DNA of 64,000 nt from Pohlia nutans. Lineage: Eukaryota; Streptophyta; Bryopsida; Bryales; Mniaceae. A program made the position numbers and the translations under genes. This document shows, in pieces, positions 35,959 through 48,129 of this stretch. Numbering within the stretch: position 1 is the first letter of the stretch; each line of letters begins with the position of its first letter. The DNA lies in assembly GCA_022496805.1 (NCBI GenBank), contig CM040092.1, positions 17,130,113 to 17,194,112 on the forward strand, read 5' to 3'. The notes beneath the pieces are model-generated. The model made no database searches, had not been told where the DNA came from, and saw nothing but the letters and a program-made list of their open reading frames with translations.

Positions 35959-36522
35959 TTCCAACATAAAATCATGAAATGTGAGTTGTATGGATGTGTA
36001 AGAATAGAGATATCTTAGCCGACTTTTTAACGTGATCAGGACAACAATAACGTTGATCTTGGGGCCTCTTTACATGCTCCATCAATGGACAAAAATAGGA
36101 TTAGAAGACAAGAGTCCTTCCACCAATCATCGGTAAGCGCAAAAATTGGGCAAAGTTCTTTGCTAATATCAATATAAAATACATTTTTGCAGGCACAAGA
36201 AAGTGCTTTGGAGATTCCAAGCATCGGTGAATGCGGGCAATAAGGACGGACCCACCCATACATGTATGGACCGAGGCCCTAAGAGAAGATTTTTGTTAAC
36301 CTTTAAACAACATGTTTGGTCCTCAATAGGCGGACCGGGGATCTCTGAAAGAATATGGATTATATATTTAAAGTCGGGCATGGGTGCATGACCAATCACA
36401 ATAAAGAAACAAGCATACTAGGAATTAATTGGGAACTTGGGCAAGAATCAAATGACCCTCAAATACATTTGATCTATACATTGTAAATAAACATGGAAGA
36501 ATTTGTTGATTGTTGCAACTAA
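35959..36522. other. No supported gene
   Basis: Short frames only. TTAACCTTTAAAC at 36296 and GACGTTTAAGGGTTAA ending at 37046 could be worn ends of one TTAA-type element interrupted by the MITE at 36523, but the match is weak. Confidence 0.3.
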
Positions 36523-36907
36523 AGGCCCCTTCACACTATGGCGGAAGGTCGAGAGGCCGTCGATTTCCACCAATCAATTGCAAGAAACCAAGAATTCGGC
36601 CTCTTGACCCTTTACACTAGAGGCCAATGTTTAAAGGCCACCGCCCTCCCAAATGCCTGCATGGTAGCACTTTTTGATCAAAGCGACGGACTCTCGAAGG
36701 AAGTTTGGGTCGGACAAGAATGGAACCCAAACTACGGACAAAAATGGAACCCAAACTGCGGTCAAGAGGCCGTCAGTTTTTTTTCATAAAAAATCAAAAC
36801 TATACTTTAATGCCTATTTTAGACTTTTTTTTTTTGAACTCTCAACAAAGTTTGGCCACTCAATCCCATGGCCTCTTGACTTGGACAACCATAGTATGAA
36901 GCGGCCC
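36523..36907. repeat. PIF/Harbinger-type MITE (385 bp), TAA target duplication
   Basis: TAA flanks both sides (36520-36522, 36908-36910). The ends are AGGCCCCTTCACACTATGG and CCATAGTATGAAGCGGCCC, inverted with few mismatches. The three-base TAA duplication is typical of PIF/Harbinger. The termini resemble the right end of the element at 838-5320, a plausible source of transposase. Confidence 0.8.
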
Positions 36908-37331
36908 TAAGCGCATCAAATGCCTTACCTTGTTGTGCATCCAATGATCCATGTGTGGTGCGAAGGAGTTGAGTTGAGTGCTCTTGTTAGAAGCAAGATT
37001 CCTTGGAAATCAAACCGTGGAGACTGGAAAGACGTTTAAGGGTTAATTTTGGCATGGGTACCGAGCTCTACTACGTGACCATGACCAATAGTAGACAGCG
37101 TTGAAGGAATCAATCACAATCCCCTTTGCTTGGAACATCCTAGAAATTGCAGCTCCGAGTTTAATTTACAACTGGAAGACGGAATCCCTCCCTCACTGGC
37201 TGGCATGATCACTATACAATACATTTATACCTCGCCTCTGATAGACGGAAAAAGCCGCCTTCCTCCTCTGCCTATTGTCAACCGTAGCCACAAGACAATT
37301 TTCATTCCAATCAACTTGTAAGTTACAGCTG

Positions 37332-37722
37332 CATAACATTCAGTAGCATGCACTGCCCTGCCTTGGCTCTACAGCACTGTTCGGGATGCTTTTTGAGGTA
37401 ACCAGTCAATGTCCTTTATTTTCCAAAAGCAACCGGTTTTTAAAGATTATATCCCGTATATTTCGTTTCTGAATACTAAATATAATTATTTTTTAGTCAT
37501 TTAGTTCGGTGGTTTGCCTCTATTCTTGAAAATCAACCAGCCATTTCCAAAAATTAATCGGCTGACTTGTAACTGACTGTCAGTTCTTCCCGGGCCCTGC
37601 TCTACAGTACATGGTGTGGAATATTCCACACCCAATAGTAGCTAAGTGGACAGGTGGAGGCTCAAGGTGATGAGCAAAGTGCATGAAGGAAAGACAATGT
37701 GCATGAACGCTACTAAATGTTA
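37332..37722. repeat. Inverted-repeat element N copy 2, split by a hAT-type MITE
   Basis: The ends CATAACATTCAGTAGC and GCTACTAAATGTTA are inverse. It contains the perfect palindrome GTGTGGAATATTCCACAC at 37616-37633. Removing the insertion 37375-37607 restores a structure like the intact copy at 45155-45326. Confidence 0.7.
37375..37599. repeat. hAT-type MITE (225 bp) with 8-bp target duplication CTCTACAG
   Basis: CTCTACAG lies at 37367-37374 and 37600-37607. The ends are CACTGTTCGGGA and TCCCGGGCCCTG, imperfect inverted repeats. The eight-base duplication is the hAT signature. Confidence 0.8.
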
Positions 37723-37756
37723 GGTGTACTGAGCATGGTATTGTGATAAACATGAT

Positions 37757-37885
37757 CTTGCCCCACCAGGGGAGAGACTACGAAAATACTTCGTTTTCAA
37801 GGAGTTACATGGCTGAACAATATATACAAGCCATGAAAGTACATCTAGAATAAATTCTAAGGCAAAGACTATGCGACTAACCGTT
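37757..37885. repeat. Dispersed repeat, pair with 44226-44352
   Basis: It shares aggggagagactacg, ttcgttttcaaggag, ttacatggctgaacaa and ctaaggca-type blocks with 44226-44352 over about 130 bases in the same orientation. Possibly a SINE or LINE tail family; no duplication was seen. Confidence 0.6.
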
Positions 37886-40771
37886 TGTTATCCTATTTGT
37901 GTTATTAGCCCACCCAACGCTTAAGTTTCATTGTTCAGGCTTTGGGAGGGGCAATTTACATTTAGAGGGGCAATTTACATTTAGAGCACGCCTTGGGGAG
38001 AATCCGTAGCTATTGAAGTTACATGCTAGCCGGTGGATTTGGAAAGTTTTGATTCACGTTCGAAATTTCGAGAAAATTAAAAACTGTCCATTTTGAAAGG
38101 ATAATTTTCAAACATAGCATATTGTTGTATACAAAACCAAATGAGAATAAAGTTATCTGTAAAGTCTAGCAAAATGTTACTAGAAGAGGAAAAGACAATG
38201 CAAATTTAACTTTTTTAGCTTCAAAGCCAGAAAAAAAAACAAGTTTTTTTAGACCAATCACTGTGCATTTTGCGTTGTCAGAGAGATTTAAACTTGCCAC
38301 CTACCCAATGCAAGAGTAGTTCCCCCAATGCATACTATAATTCCCATGGTGGAATCTTAGTGTGTGCCACTGCCCCCACACCGGCCTCATGCTCGCCCAA
38401 CTCCAATGTTTGGTTGTTCATGTTTGACATGGAGGTATGAAGGTTATTTAGAGCATGATAACTCCAGGCAACATACAGACTACCATGGGTTTTACAAATA
38501 ACTCAAATAACATGTGACCGGTTGGTCTTGGGAAATGTCTATTTTCTAGCAGTATGGATAAAAATTATAGTTTAAAGGCAAAGGGTCCTAGGAAGTGAAC
38601 AAATTTTGTTTTTATGTTCGTAGAACGAGTGGCATTCCTACAAGACATACGGGTTAGAAGAAAATGGATAGTATCGTGTTTTCATTAACCATTTTGCACA
38701 TTCATCCATTGACCACTATGTTGTCTATACATAGAATGTGTCTTCCAACATTTGGCAACTCTCATATCTTCTAGACATGATTTTGACAATTTTATTCATT
38801 TAATTAATTTCTTAAAATTTCTATAGTTAAATTTGCGTGGACCCAGAACATGTAAGATTTTGGCAAAATTAGAGTTAACCGAAAAGAGAGCCATCTAACC
38901 TCTCTTTTTGCTTTGCTTCTAACCTCTTTTTTGAACTATAATTGGGTGTAATAGTGTCTTGTCATAGATTGTCCCATTATGGGCCATGGACATGAAGCTT
39001 TGGTAGAAGGTGTGGGAACTATAGCGAGGTATAGAAAATAATGACATGGCCTTGTTTTAGATTGTCTTTCAACTTGTCATACACTAGTTTTTGGTATATT
39101 TTTATTTCAATATGAATTCAGCATGAGTTTGTAAAAACTTTCTTCTTCGATCTGACTTTTTGATTAACTCTATTCACCAAGAATTATTTTTAGTTGGTCC
39201 TTTATCACCAACCAAAAGCAATTTCAAACTCATTCCTTAGAGGTATGTGTGATAGAAGACTAAAGGTCCATATAATTGTAGAAGGTAATTATAATAGTAA
39301 ATTAAAAAAAATATGGTTGTCATATAGATTATAACCTTAGAACCTATTTTATTTTACCATAATTTTAGCTAGTTTCACAATAAGTGGAAAGTATTAAAAA
39401 TAACGTGTTAGAAATATTGAATGGTTTGTAGAAGTTTGGTCTCTAGTAATAATTAGGGTACCAAATGCGTTTTTCTTTCAAAACGGGGGTTTGTAAGAAT
39501 TTGGTCTCTAATGATAATTAGAGTACAAAATGCGTTCTTCTTTCAAAATAGCCTGGGGTTGTAGAAGTTTGGTCTTTAGTAATAATTAAGGTACCAAAAG
39601 CGTTTTATTTTTCAAAACAGCTCGGGTTTGTAGGAGTTTGGTCTTGCATTTCTTTTTTATTCCCTCTAAGAGCATTTTCATATCCCTTTGTTAAGTTGTT
39701 ATTCCTTCAAAGAGCCATTTTGCATCCTTTTGTTAAATTGTCGTTCCTTCAAAGAGCCATTTTGTATCCCTTTGCAAATGAAGCCTACAAAATTGCTTGA
39801 GCATGATGGACCATTCACACCACCCCAAGCTAGACCATTCAAATATAATATGCTCACTGTTCATGCTTGTCTTCTTTGAATGCGAGCATGTTGAAACTTA
39901 TTGCCCTACCGCAAACTTCCAACTGTGCATTTGTTTACTTTCTTACATCATGCCTTCTATTTATTGGAGAGTGATTAAATAATATCTGATTATGCATATT
40001 TTCTTACCATGACGTACACACATCCAAAGGTTGGTGTGAACCAACCTCCAGTTGGGAAGCCAAGCCATGCCCTAACACCCTTGCCACTGAATTCTAGAGC
40101 ATGATTTTTTTCATTTCTCTAGCCAAAATTAAATAACCCTTCTTCGTTACCGACTTTGTACTTGGTTGTTGTACTCATTAGGTGAGGATTATTTAGGGCC
40201 TTTGGGATTACCTGTTGCATTGATCTGTAGATCTAATGGATAAAAATTTAATGTAAAAATAAACAAAAATAAAAATAAAAATAAATAAAAAAACCCAATA
40301 AGGATTGAATTTTTTAAATTAAAATTATTAAAATTATTATTATTATTATTATGATCATCATCAAGAGAGAGATTCTATTCATTACTTTGAATGCATACAA
40401 ATAAGATTGTTGGGTCTTTTGGAAGGCCCAATCTTCACATAATGCTTTTTTAACAGTGATCGATAAAGTGTTCACTTGTGTCAAAAAATTTAATAAATAA
40501 ATAAAACCCATAATTCTCTCCAAAAAACTAAACAACCCATGATTCACATTATATTCTATAACATTAGGGTTCTGCACTCCCTATTGCTTCGTTTGATTTT
40601 TACTCATACAATAACTCTCCTTGGAACTAGAGTGAAAGATGGTACTTGCCAGTATATGAAGGAATTTTGTAGGAGTCAAGCAAGTAAGACAATCTTAAGA
40701 TGTGAAAAGAAGAATTATCGGAAAGCATTTGAGAGAATCTTGGAAACTTTAGTGGGGGTACAAAGTGTGGC
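37886..40771. other. No supported gene; imperfect short repeats
   Basis: 39410-39640 holds about four loose copies of a 70-75 base unit (gtttgtagaagtttggtctctagtaat, aattagggtaccaaatgcg). 39690-39770 has ttccttcaaagagccattt twice. An ATT run lies at 40322-40352. No coding signal is seen. Confidence 0.4.
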
Positions 40772-41331
40772 TTAACCTTCAAATGACAAAGGGGTAACTA
40801 AAGGGCATAACCTAGATGTGTTATAAAATGTTACTTCTGCAACTTTGATGAAGTTTGGTCCAAAAGAGAAAATGAGAATTATGATGTTAAGTAATTATCG
40901 ATACGGTCAAACTTTCAAAAAAACTGTTTTAGATACTCATTTTATGAATTTAGAAGCATTTTACCATTTGATATTCACCAAAATTACAAGTTTTATGTTT
41001 AGAATTTGAAATTTGATATGATTGGTTAAAACTAAACATTCTATTTTAAAATTTAACAAAGAATTTTTTCGAAGGAGAAAATATCATTAGTTTCCCCAAA
41101 TAGTAAAATTTATAACACTAGGACAATATTCCTCAGGTCTTTGCTTTTGAAAAATTATCCTTGGTGGAGTTTAACTAGGATTAACATGATTCAAATTGGG
41201 TTGGAAAGTAGACTTGATTTCCTATTTGAAATTATATTTTAAGTTTTTTATAAGAGTATTTTTTCATCTTGAGCAGCCCGAAATAAAAGCGCAGCGACCA
41301 TAAAATGGTCGTTCGGGCACTTAGGGATTAA
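40772..41331. repeat. TTAA-flanked MITE family A copy (560 bp)
   Basis: It begins TTAACCTTCAAATGACAAAG and ends GGGCACTTAGGGATTAA. Its right TTAA (41328-41331) is the left TTAA of the family B element that follows. Confidence 0.75.
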
Positions 41332-41690
41332 CCCTTAAACATCAAGGTAAGCCCCATGGGCTTATTTTAAAGAGAATAATCAAGAAAAAAAGTAGATTTT
41401 CTCAACCAAATCAAGCGTGGATTGGTGCATTGGAAAGCTACTGAAAAAACGATCTAGATTGCGAATTTGCGCCTCATTTGAGTGATTGTGGAATCGTTGG
41501 TAAGCAATCAAAGTTATGAAATTGAACAAGTTTTTGAGGTTGGGGCAGCTGAGATGCCGCAGTGCTACAGTGCTGGCCAACAGTGTCGCACAGAGCCGTT
41601 TTTGCATTTTTTTCATTTTTTTTTCCCTCCGAAAATTTAGATGCCTTCCGGGCTGCCCCGCCCAGACCCCTCTTGACGTTTAAGGGTTAA
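41328..41690. repeat. TTAA-flanked MITE family B copy 2 (363 bp)
   Basis: It begins TTAACCCTTAAACATCAAGG and ends CTTGACGTTTAAGGGTTAA. It is more than 90 percent alike to 34581-34938 by eye, so both are young copies. Confidence 0.88.
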
Positions 41691-41699
41691 CAATGTTCT

Positions 41700-42234
41700 G
41701 AGGGATACAAAACAAACCAGCTTCTTTTTTCAAACACCTGGAATACCAAAAATGAATTGATCAACGTCTAAACTGACCGACGGACGGTCCTTATTTCCTG
41801 GCAACTCACCGAAACGTCGCCACTCGGGCGGAGATCACCGAAATCTAGACAAAGTCTAGACGTTCCCCGGAACCGTAGCATGACAACCGCACCTCTACAG
41901 CGCTACAGTCGCGTGAAATGATCTTCCCCCGCGTCCTTTTGCCCCAACGTCGGACCGCCAATTCCACCCGCACTACATTCATCGCCTTTACAACCCCCTT
42001 GATATATACAGCGTCTCCCTCCCCACATCTTCCAAACTCCAACCCCCGTTGCTTCGGCAACACTCTTTACAGACGACCAGTGATCGAGCTTCTCAGCTCA
42101 TCACAAATCCTTACTACTAGAACCCCCACTTCCTTCAGATCCACACTACTCACATTCCCAGGAGCTAGAGCAGCTCGCATTGACAGGAACTAGAACAGAT
42201 CTACATTGACAGAGACTTGAACTGATCTGCAGCG
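41700..42234 (+). promoter_or_regulatory. XTH promoter and 5' leader
   Basis: GC content rises from 41760. A TATA box (TATATA, 42003-42008) lies about 230 bases before the ATG, so the leader would be about 200 bases. Just inside, the leader has a near repeat (gacaggaactagaacagatctacatt, gacagagacttgaactgatctgca). Confidence 0.55.
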
Positions 42235-43107
42235 ATGGCGCGGTGTGTGCTTTTCGTTGCTGTGTTGTTGGGTTTGAGCATTGCAGTTGCAGGTCAAGGT
42301 ATTACTTCAGATGAGTTCGATACGTACTCGTCTCAGGGGATTACTTATAGCCCCGACGGTAATGGTGTTACACTCTCGCTTCTGAACGGACAGACTGCTT
42401 CAGGAATGGGAACCAAAGGCTCGTGGTTGTTCGGTTCTTTCGGTGCGTGGATCAAGCTTCCCGGTGGAAACGCTGCCGGTACAGTCGCAACCTTTTACAT
42501 GTCTTCCCCTGCTCCGCAACAATGTGAGTTCGACTTCGAGTTTCTAGGCCACAACCAAGGCTTGCCCCGGAAGATCCACACGAACGTCTTTGTTGACGGG
42601 AAAGGAGGACGTGAGGAGCAGATCTACATGCCTGGCAACTTCGACCCCACCGCTGCTTATCATTACTACTCTTTTGAATGGCATAATGACCAAGTTGTGT
42701 TTTACGTTGATTGGCGCCCCATTCGTCAGTTTAAGAATTTGTCTGGTGTGATTAGTAACGGGACGTACTGTGATCATAAGGCGATGGGGTTGTACTTGTC
42801 GATCTGGGACGGTTCTAGCTGGGCGACTGATGGTGGCAGCATTAAGATCGACTGGTCTCAAGCGCCGTTCAACTGCGAGTACGAGGATTTCTTCTTTAAC
42901 GGGTGCCCTGTGTATTCTCCGAGTGACATTACGAAGTGCCAGAACGACCCTCATGCCACGGGTGTTCCGTTGACGCCCGAGGAGATTCAGTATATGCAGA
43001 ATATTAGGAGTAACACGACGTTGGTGGCGTATAACTACTGCAATGACCACGCGCGGTACCCGAACTTGAGCACGGAGTACCCCGAGTGCAGTTACAATGC
43101 TATGTAG
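42235..43107 (+). CDS. XTH: Xyloglucan endotransglucosylase/hydrolase (GH16 XTH), secreted
   Basis: XTHs cut and rejoin xyloglucan chains in the plant cell wall. The 290 aa protein opens with a signal peptide (residues 1-20, MARCVLFVAVLLGLSIAVAG). The GH16 core follows: LFGSFGAWIKLPGG, then the catalytic motif CEFDFEFLG with nucleophile E98, D100 and acid/base E102 of ExDxE. Next come KIHTNVFVDGKGGREEQIY, YHYYSFEWHNDQVVFYVDW and LSIWDGSSWAT. The C-terminal XET domain has paired cysteines and ends with YNYCNDHARYP. Length is normal. Odd points: no introns in a family that usually has two or three; a PGN insertion (YMPGNFDP) where most have a tryptophan before FDP; Cys-Glu-Phe replaces the usual His-(D/E)-Glu-Ile. 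Whether it acts as transglycosylase or hydrolase cannot be told. AATAAA at 43296-43301 is a possible poly-A signal. Confidence 0.95.
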   Translation: MARCVLFVAVLLGLSIAVAGQGITSDEFDTYSSQGITYSPDGNGVTLSLLNGQTASGMGTKGSWLFGSFGAWIKLPGGNAAGTVATFYMSSPAPQQCEFDFEFLGHNQGLPRKIHTNVFVDGKGGREEQIYMPGNFDPTAAYHYYSFEWHNDQVVFYVDWRPIRQFKNLSGVISNGTYCDHKAMGLYLSIWDGSSWATDGGSIKIDWSQAPFNCEYEDFFFNGCPVYSPSDITKCQNDPHATGVPLTPEEIQYMQNIRSNTTLVAYNYCNDHARYPNLSTEYPECSYNAM

Positions 43108-43548
43108 ATCATTTGTTTATTTGTTGTCGGAGGAGGAGTGTAAAGTAGAGTTTGTCGAAGTTTGCTTTGACGCTGTGCGATTGAGTGACGGGACGTACGT
43201 AGGAATTAATATTCTTTTGATTAGTCCCTGTTGAAAATTCCAACTGCGAGACTAATCCATTGTTCACCGATGCTCTTGCCCTATACGGCATTCTAAATAA
43301 AATTCGGTCAGTTCTAGCGCACATTACGTCCTGGACATGCTCATTTGTTGTCTTTAGTTTGGAGCTCAGTTTTACTGAATTTTCCAGTCAGTTCACAAGA
43401 GCAAAGTAGGAGAGAATTGTGTTTTAATAATAATACAACTCTTGTATCTAAAAAGATGAGAACTAAATTGAAACATTGTTTTGATTTTGTGCTCATGAAA
43501 CCGGCCTGCGAAGTTACAGGAACGCGCTTCTTCGGAACTAAGCTTCTG

Positions 43549-43668
43549 CACTAGTAGAAAAGGCGGCCGTGTAGAGGGAGATGCCTAGGCAAGTAGTACC
43601 CAGTTCCACGTATGCACAGTGATTCTGCCTGGGCATGTCTCTGGGGAACGTCATCTTTTCTACTAGTG
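43549..43668. repeat. CACTA-type MITE (120 bp) with 3-bp duplication CTG
   Basis: The ends are CACTAGTAGAAAAG and CTTTTCTACTAGTG, perfect inverses beginning CACTA. CTG flanks both sides (43546-43548, 43669-43671). Inside, agatgcctaggca...tgcctgggcatgtct also pairs. It lies about 440 bp downstream of the XTH stop. Confidence 0.85.
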
Positions 43669-44448
43669 CTGTTAGACATTTGAAAAGCAAATTAGAGTGA
43701 CTTGTGAAGTGATTAAAATTTCTTACTCTTTTGTTTCGGTTCTTTGCACAGAATGATTGATTTGTAGGTCATTTCTGTTATCCTTCGGGATGGTGTGTTT
43801 TGCTCTGTGTTGGTTCTCTTCGTTTGTAATGCACTTGTTGAATTGTCATTCAAAGGGTGGGTATAAAGTTTAAATGAGGTATCAAGTTTCCAGGACTTGT
43901 TTGAATGGCTGGTGTGTCTACTCAGGCTTATGTGGGTGGACATCTTGCAAGTAGCTGGAAGTGCCATTTATAGGGGATTTGACAGGCTGACGAGCAATTG
44001 TCGTTGCGGTGCCTTGCTGGCTTTGCTCTGGCACGACCGTTGATGTCCTTTCAACGTCTGAATTAGCTTTTATCTATTATTCCATATGGAATGGACATGG
44101 GCACCATGATAGTGTATACTCCGTAGTCACTTTAAATTTTCAAACATGGTTGTGATGTTGCCTACTTGCCTGATGGGTTGCTTCCTTATCTCACCCAATT
44201 TATGAGTGTGATTTCAATTTATTGTCTCTGCCCCAGCAGGGGAGAGATTACGGAAACACCTCGTTTTCAAGGAGCTACATGGCTGAACAGTACAAACAAG
44301 GTGTAAAAGTAAATATATGGTAAATACTAAGGCAGACACTATGTGACTAGTCACTTGTTTTTTTAACATATGTACAAAATATTCTTATCAAAACCTTGAT
44401 TTGTTCAACCTTAGCATGATAAAAAGACTATTTGCATAAGGCACGTAC
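43669..44448. other. No supported gene; dispersed repeat at 44226-44352
   Basis: Apart from the dispersed repeat paired with 37757-37885, nothing recognisable. Confidence 0.35.
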
Positions 44449-44611
44449 AATGATTCAAACCCCCAATATAATAACCTCTCTTCATTGGGAAGGCATTAAT
44501 GATTCAAACCCCCAATACGATAACCTCTCTTCATTGGGAAGGCATCAATGATTCAAACCCCCAATATAGTAACCTCTCTTCCTTGGAAAGGTATCAAACC
44601 CCCAATATGAG
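44449..44611. repeat. 49-bp tandem repeat, three full units and a partial
   Basis: Units start at 44449, 44498 and 44547 with aatgattcaaacccccaata, and include acctctcttcattgggaagg. They differ at a few positions only. The partial fourth ends near 44611. Confidence 0.9.
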
Positions 44612-45154
44612 TGGCAATTCTCGTCTCTCCTCACCACCGTGACGAAGTAAACGGCCATGAAATTGAAAAGATGTGAAAGGTTAGGTTACTTCACATAATG
44701 GTCTTCGTGAACGGAATGGAATAGAATACTCATCGAAAGACCATCTAAGGATGTGAAAAACTAAGTTATATCATAGAAAACCCTACCCTAAAACTGTGTC
44801 AATTGAAGGCTTGCAACTCGCATACATACCCTATAAGTGTGGGGAATCCACAAGTGGAACCTATAGTCACCAATACAACTTTTTGAAAACGAGCTCCAAC
44901 CTAAGATCATCACTGGAATCACCTCTCTCTTCCTTAGAAGACATCGAACCCCCAGTAATTATGACAAGTGTGATTTCAAAGGCAATTGCAATGATTATTT
45001 CAAAGGGTACTAGTATGTAACTATCTATACATTGTGAGCACTGTTCTACTTTCATCCCTGGTCTTTACAAGGCATCGCAGACTGATTAATTGTTTGTTCG
45101 GTACTTTTGTAGTGTTGATTCGTGGCTTTGAGTTTACAATTAGAAATTGGTTGT

Positions 45155-45326
45155 CATAACATTCAGTAGCCTTCATGTCCACTGCCTTTTCTTCATGCAC
45201 TCTGCTCACCACCTTGAGCCTCCACCTGTCCACTTAGTTACTGATGATGTACTGTTGGGTGTGGAATATTCCACACCATCCACTGTAGAGCCAAGGCAAG
45301 AACAGTGCATGCTACTGAATGTTATG
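45155..45326. repeat. Inverted-repeat element N copy 1 (172 bp)
   Basis: The ends CATAACATTCAGTAGC and GCTACTGAATGTTATG are inverse. The palindrome GTGTGGAATATTCCACAC lies at 45259-45276. It is the unsplit counterpart of 37332-37722, in opposite sense. Confidence 0.8.
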
Positions 45327-45957
45327 GTGTAGTGGCTTGAGTTTAGAAGGTTGGGCATAGCTAACTTAGTGGGTTTCAGGTCAACGTGTACTTCGTGGAG
45401 CTGAAGACTCCTGCCTTAGTAGCTCAAGCTTTATGTTCAACAACTTCGTTGCACTTGTTGAGCTGAAAAGTGTGAAAAATTCAACACAAAGTTTGTGATA
45501 TTGAAAGCTCGACCCCAGAAGTTCAACAAAATTTATTGCTAGTGAAACCCACAATTACCGTACGAAGATTGAACCTTATTTTTTGTTTTAAAAACTGAGT
45601 TGCAGAAGAAGGTGAGTTCATTAGGACTTCATTTTTGCTATCTAAAGCACAAAATTTAAGTACAGTATGATTAGAAATAGTCGACTAAGCTTCTCCACTG
45701 GGAGGCTGACACACAGGCAATAGGGTGAAAAGCATGTATTTTTTGGTCTCCTTGGGAGTGTGCTTGGAGAGAGCATGGGCAAAATGGAAAATATAGAGAG
45801 CCCTCTCAACGCCCCTTCTTAGCTAAGTTTAGAAGAATTTATGTTTGAATAATGATATCACTCCACCCTTTTAGCTTCCATTCCACATGTGGGTACTTGT
45901 GAGTGGTTCATTAATGCCAGTATAAATAACTCTTTAATTCATTAGCTGCAACTCAGT
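45327..45957. other. No supported gene
   Basis: AT-rich, short frames only. Confidence 0.3.
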
Positions 45958-46533
45958 TTAACCCCTAACCGCCCAACCATGCATATTTTGCATGATGTAC
46001 GGATTTGAACTCCGATTTCTCATCCATCATGCACTTTTTGCAGTGTGGATTTTTTACTGAAACTTTTATGGGAAGTTAGCTTCGTGCATGTGTGATTCGA
46101 TTAAAAAGGGGATGATTTGTGAAATTTTTATGCCTCATTTCATGTTGTAGTGTTCCACCAAAAATTTCGAAGATTTTAGTCTAAAAGTGCTCTTGAAAAA
46201 GTCAACTACTAAAACTAAGCAACCAAAAAATCTCCAAAAATCACTACACTCAGAGTATTACATTTCAACCCATCCCAAAAAAATTCATTATTATATTGTC
46301 AATATCTTATTCGTAATCATATTACAAAAGAGCTCTAAATTTTAAGTTTGAAAATTTGTACACAAATATTGGTGATAGCAATCGCAAATCTAACCGTATG
46401 GATAGAATATAAAATTCATAATGTACAACTTTTATTCATTCATCAAGTTCAAAATATCCCTCTTAGCTGCATTTTATAATGCATCTTTGAAAAACTGCCA
46501 AATCTAAAAAGGGTGAGAACGTTTAGGGGTTAA
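45958..46533. repeat. TTAA-flanked MITE family D copy 1 (576 bp)
   Basis: It begins TTAACCCCTAACCGCCCAA and ends GAACGTTTAGGGGTTAA with TTAA on both sides. It joins directly to a partial family A element on its right. Confidence 0.8.
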
Positions 46534-46550
46534 ACTACATTGCACTAATG

Positions 46551-46730
46551 CTTTTAAATTCATTAAAAAATAAAATCTTAGGTTTTCTTTGGAAGTTTGA
46601 CCGTATGGATAATTTGTAGAGATGATGCCCTACATTTTGTTTATTGAATCAAACTTCATCAAACATATGGAAGGCACATATTTTAACACATCTTTGTTTT
46701 GTTCAATACCCTCAGGCTTTTAGGTGTTAA
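46551..46730. repeat. Partial MITE family A (right arm only)
   Basis: The segment from aatgcttttaaattcatt to CAGGCTTTTAGGTGTTAA matches the right third of family A. The left two thirds are missing, and family D copy 1 abuts it. Confidence 0.7.
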
Positions 46731-48129
46731 GAGTTTGTTTGTTCAAAACTTCACACCAAAGTCCTTTGGATAGAAGGAAAGAGTGTACAAACTACATTCA
46801 TATGGTTGTTGAAATGTGCAATAAATGGTGTAATAGGTTCCCTAGCGAAGTCATAGTGGGCACATATAAAATTGCTATGTATTGTAAGAGGAGCCTTCAC
46901 TCTATTCCATGCAAAGGGCAGGTTCACACATTTGGACTAGCGTAGACAACTAAGTAAATGACCTAATTGTGATCATTACCTGAAACTAACCCTTAGAAAT
47001 TATTGTCTATACAGTACACATGAATGTGAAATACTACGGTTGATTTTGGGTACATTTATAACATATACTTTGAAAATCCATAGTTTATTTGTCTAGTGTC
47101 CAATATGTTTTACCTATCACCAATCTAAAAGTGACAAATGAGAAGTGCCCAAAGAACTTGGAACAATAAAAAAAAATGCTGGTAATTTGAAAAACTATAT
47201 AATAAGTAATTGCCAAGCTCACAATACTTGCAATAACTGCTTGCTTCAAGCAAGAATTGTATAATACTCCCTCTGTCCTACTAAAAAGGTTGTGATTAGG
47301 ACTTAAAATCCGCCCCAAATTAAAATCGTGATTTCTAAGACAAAGGAGTAAATTAATATTCCTCACCATCTAAATGACCATTGTATGTACTTATGTATGA
47401 CCTTGATGTATGTAGGATCATAAATACACTCTGATTCAATCTGCATCTCTCCAAATGAATCATTTCATTCATTTCTTTGCATCAAACTCACATTTTCATT
47501 AAAATTGAATCACATTTCGTTAAAACTGAATTACAGGACTGGAACGAGCACGAATAAGAGCACAAATAAAACTACTATAAAAAAAATTGGGGACCTATCT
47601 CTATTGAGAAAGATAACACTCCCCATCACTTTTCCAATGGTAATCCAGTTTTAAGAAAATGTGGTCCAGTTTTAATGAAATGTGCGTTATCACCCTGTGC
47701 ATGTCCCTGTGTTTCAGGGCATGTTGATCACTTGATTCCTTTGACATGATGGATGCTTACTGGCATCCAAAAATTATGCATACTACTTAATATTAGTTAC
47801 AGACAACTAATAATATGCAAAATTATTACAAGATTGAACTTGTTCAAATGAAGTTGAACCAGGGCAGTTCCCATATGAAGGTTACATGTGACCAATTTGA
47901 TATGACTGCGAAATGGCAATCTTCATCCCCAAATATTTTAGTTAGGGTTTATAACATACATAACCCTAGAAATTTCAAGGGTGGTTTGCTGGTACAAAGA
48001 GCTTTGATTAAAAGCTTTGAACTAACATTATCAATGTTGGCATCCTATCACATTCTTCTCAAGCAATTTGACGATTCTCTCATCTACCCAAAAGTAAGCT
48101 ACTAGTAAACGTGCTCTTCGTAAGAATTT
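46731..48129. other. No supported gene; one small Stowaway element
   Basis: Frames at 46724-46945 and 47815-48105 (96 codons, MQNYYKIELVQMKLNQG...) are not recognised. The remainder is AT-rich. Confidence 0.3.
47267..47348. repeat. Short Stowaway-type MITE (82 bp), TA target duplication
   Basis: The ends are CTCCCTCTGTCCTACT and the inverse-like AAGACAAAGGAG, with TA on both sides (47265-47266, 47349-47350). Inside, ggttgtgatt...aatcgtgattt pairs loosely. Confidence 0.65.

Noticed and set aside
42544..43050. 168-codon minus-strand frame
   Set aside because: Antisense shadow of the XTH gene; its composition mirrors the sense codons.
44449..44611. CRISPR-like regular repeat
   Set aside because: Units are contiguous with no unique spacers, and the genome is eukaryotic.
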